From assembly GCF_016107655.1 (NCBI RefSeq), contig NZ_JABASX010000003.1:415203-479202 (forward strand): a stretch of DNA of 64,000 nt, given 5' to 3'. Below the pieces are notes generated by a model, which ran no database searches, had not been told where the DNA came from, and saw only the letters and a list, made by a program, of their open reading frames with translations. The translations under genes were made by a program, and so were the position numbers. The DNA is from Brevibacterium antiquum. Its GTDB lineage: Bacteria > Actinomycetota > Actinomycetes > Actinomycetales > Brevibacteriaceae. Of the stretch, positions 63,973 to 64,000 are shown piece by piece (position 1 is the first letter of the stretch; every line of letters begins with the position of its first letter).

Positions 63973-64000
63973 AACACAACCCCACGCACACGAAAACACA

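Overview
The window is high-GC DNA with many ATGA/GTGA-type gene overlaps, GTG and TTG starts, PASTA-kinase, MctB and SteA genes and a DUF222-HNH gene. This is an actinobacterial chromosome. A close choline oxidase homologue, a Pls-type synthetase and the general gene content suggest Micrococcales and probably Brevibacterium; the genus is an inference. No plasmid, phage or CRISPR signature is visible.

Layout. 1-6.3 kb: a LysM/lytic transglycosylase (cut by the window edge) coupled to a PASTA serine/threonine kinase, convergent with the minus-strand group gcvH - FHA protein - bifunctional nuclease - class II DAHP synthase. 6.5-13.1 kb: tRNA-Pro(GGG) followed by a 21-bp tandem repeat, then MFS and ion transporters, a TTG-start sugar porter, a small VTT-type membrane protein and an amidohydrolase. 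13.2-20.7 kb: a 1352-aa Pls-type single-module synthetase coupled to a short M1 metallopeptidase, convergent with a MATE-GNAT pair. 21-23.6 kb: a DUF222-HNH protein behind an AT-rich leader. 23.6-30.9 kb: thiolase plus SDR reductase, divergent from a full liv branched-chain amino acid ABC transporter.

30.9-57.3 kb is almost entirely minus strand. In transcription order it runs RGG-repeat/TPR protein, HAD phosphatase, small protein, tlyA, nadK, recN, steA, mctB, a MraY-like transferase, a MurJ-like flippase, two glycosyltransferases, pyrG, NUDIX, xerD, parA, scpA, scpB, rluB, tyrA, cmk, der, AI-2E transporter, YciO. From memory this matches the Mycobacterium tuberculosis Rv1691-Rv1713 order, with a four-gene lipid-linked glycan cassette inserted between mctB and pyrG. 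57.3-64 kb: an 874-base non-coding stretch, then betaine aldehyde dehydrogenase, choline oxidase, a PaaI thioesterase and a BCCT transporter, forming a choline-to-glycine-betaine osmoprotection module.

The most interesting locus is the Pls-type operon. Its adenylation pocket, read by hand against GrsA-PheA, gives D-A-E-S-I-G-T-V-V-K, close to the lysine code I remember, and the architecture matches epsilon-poly-L-lysine synthetase. The coupled M1 peptidase could be a polymer-trimming or self-protection enzyme. Other notable points are the 16-copy GGYQGNR domain on the TPR protein, an apparent CTG start for scpA, a Trp-rich 20-codon ORF ahead of the BCCT gene, and many short tandem repeats inside genes and directly after stop codons.
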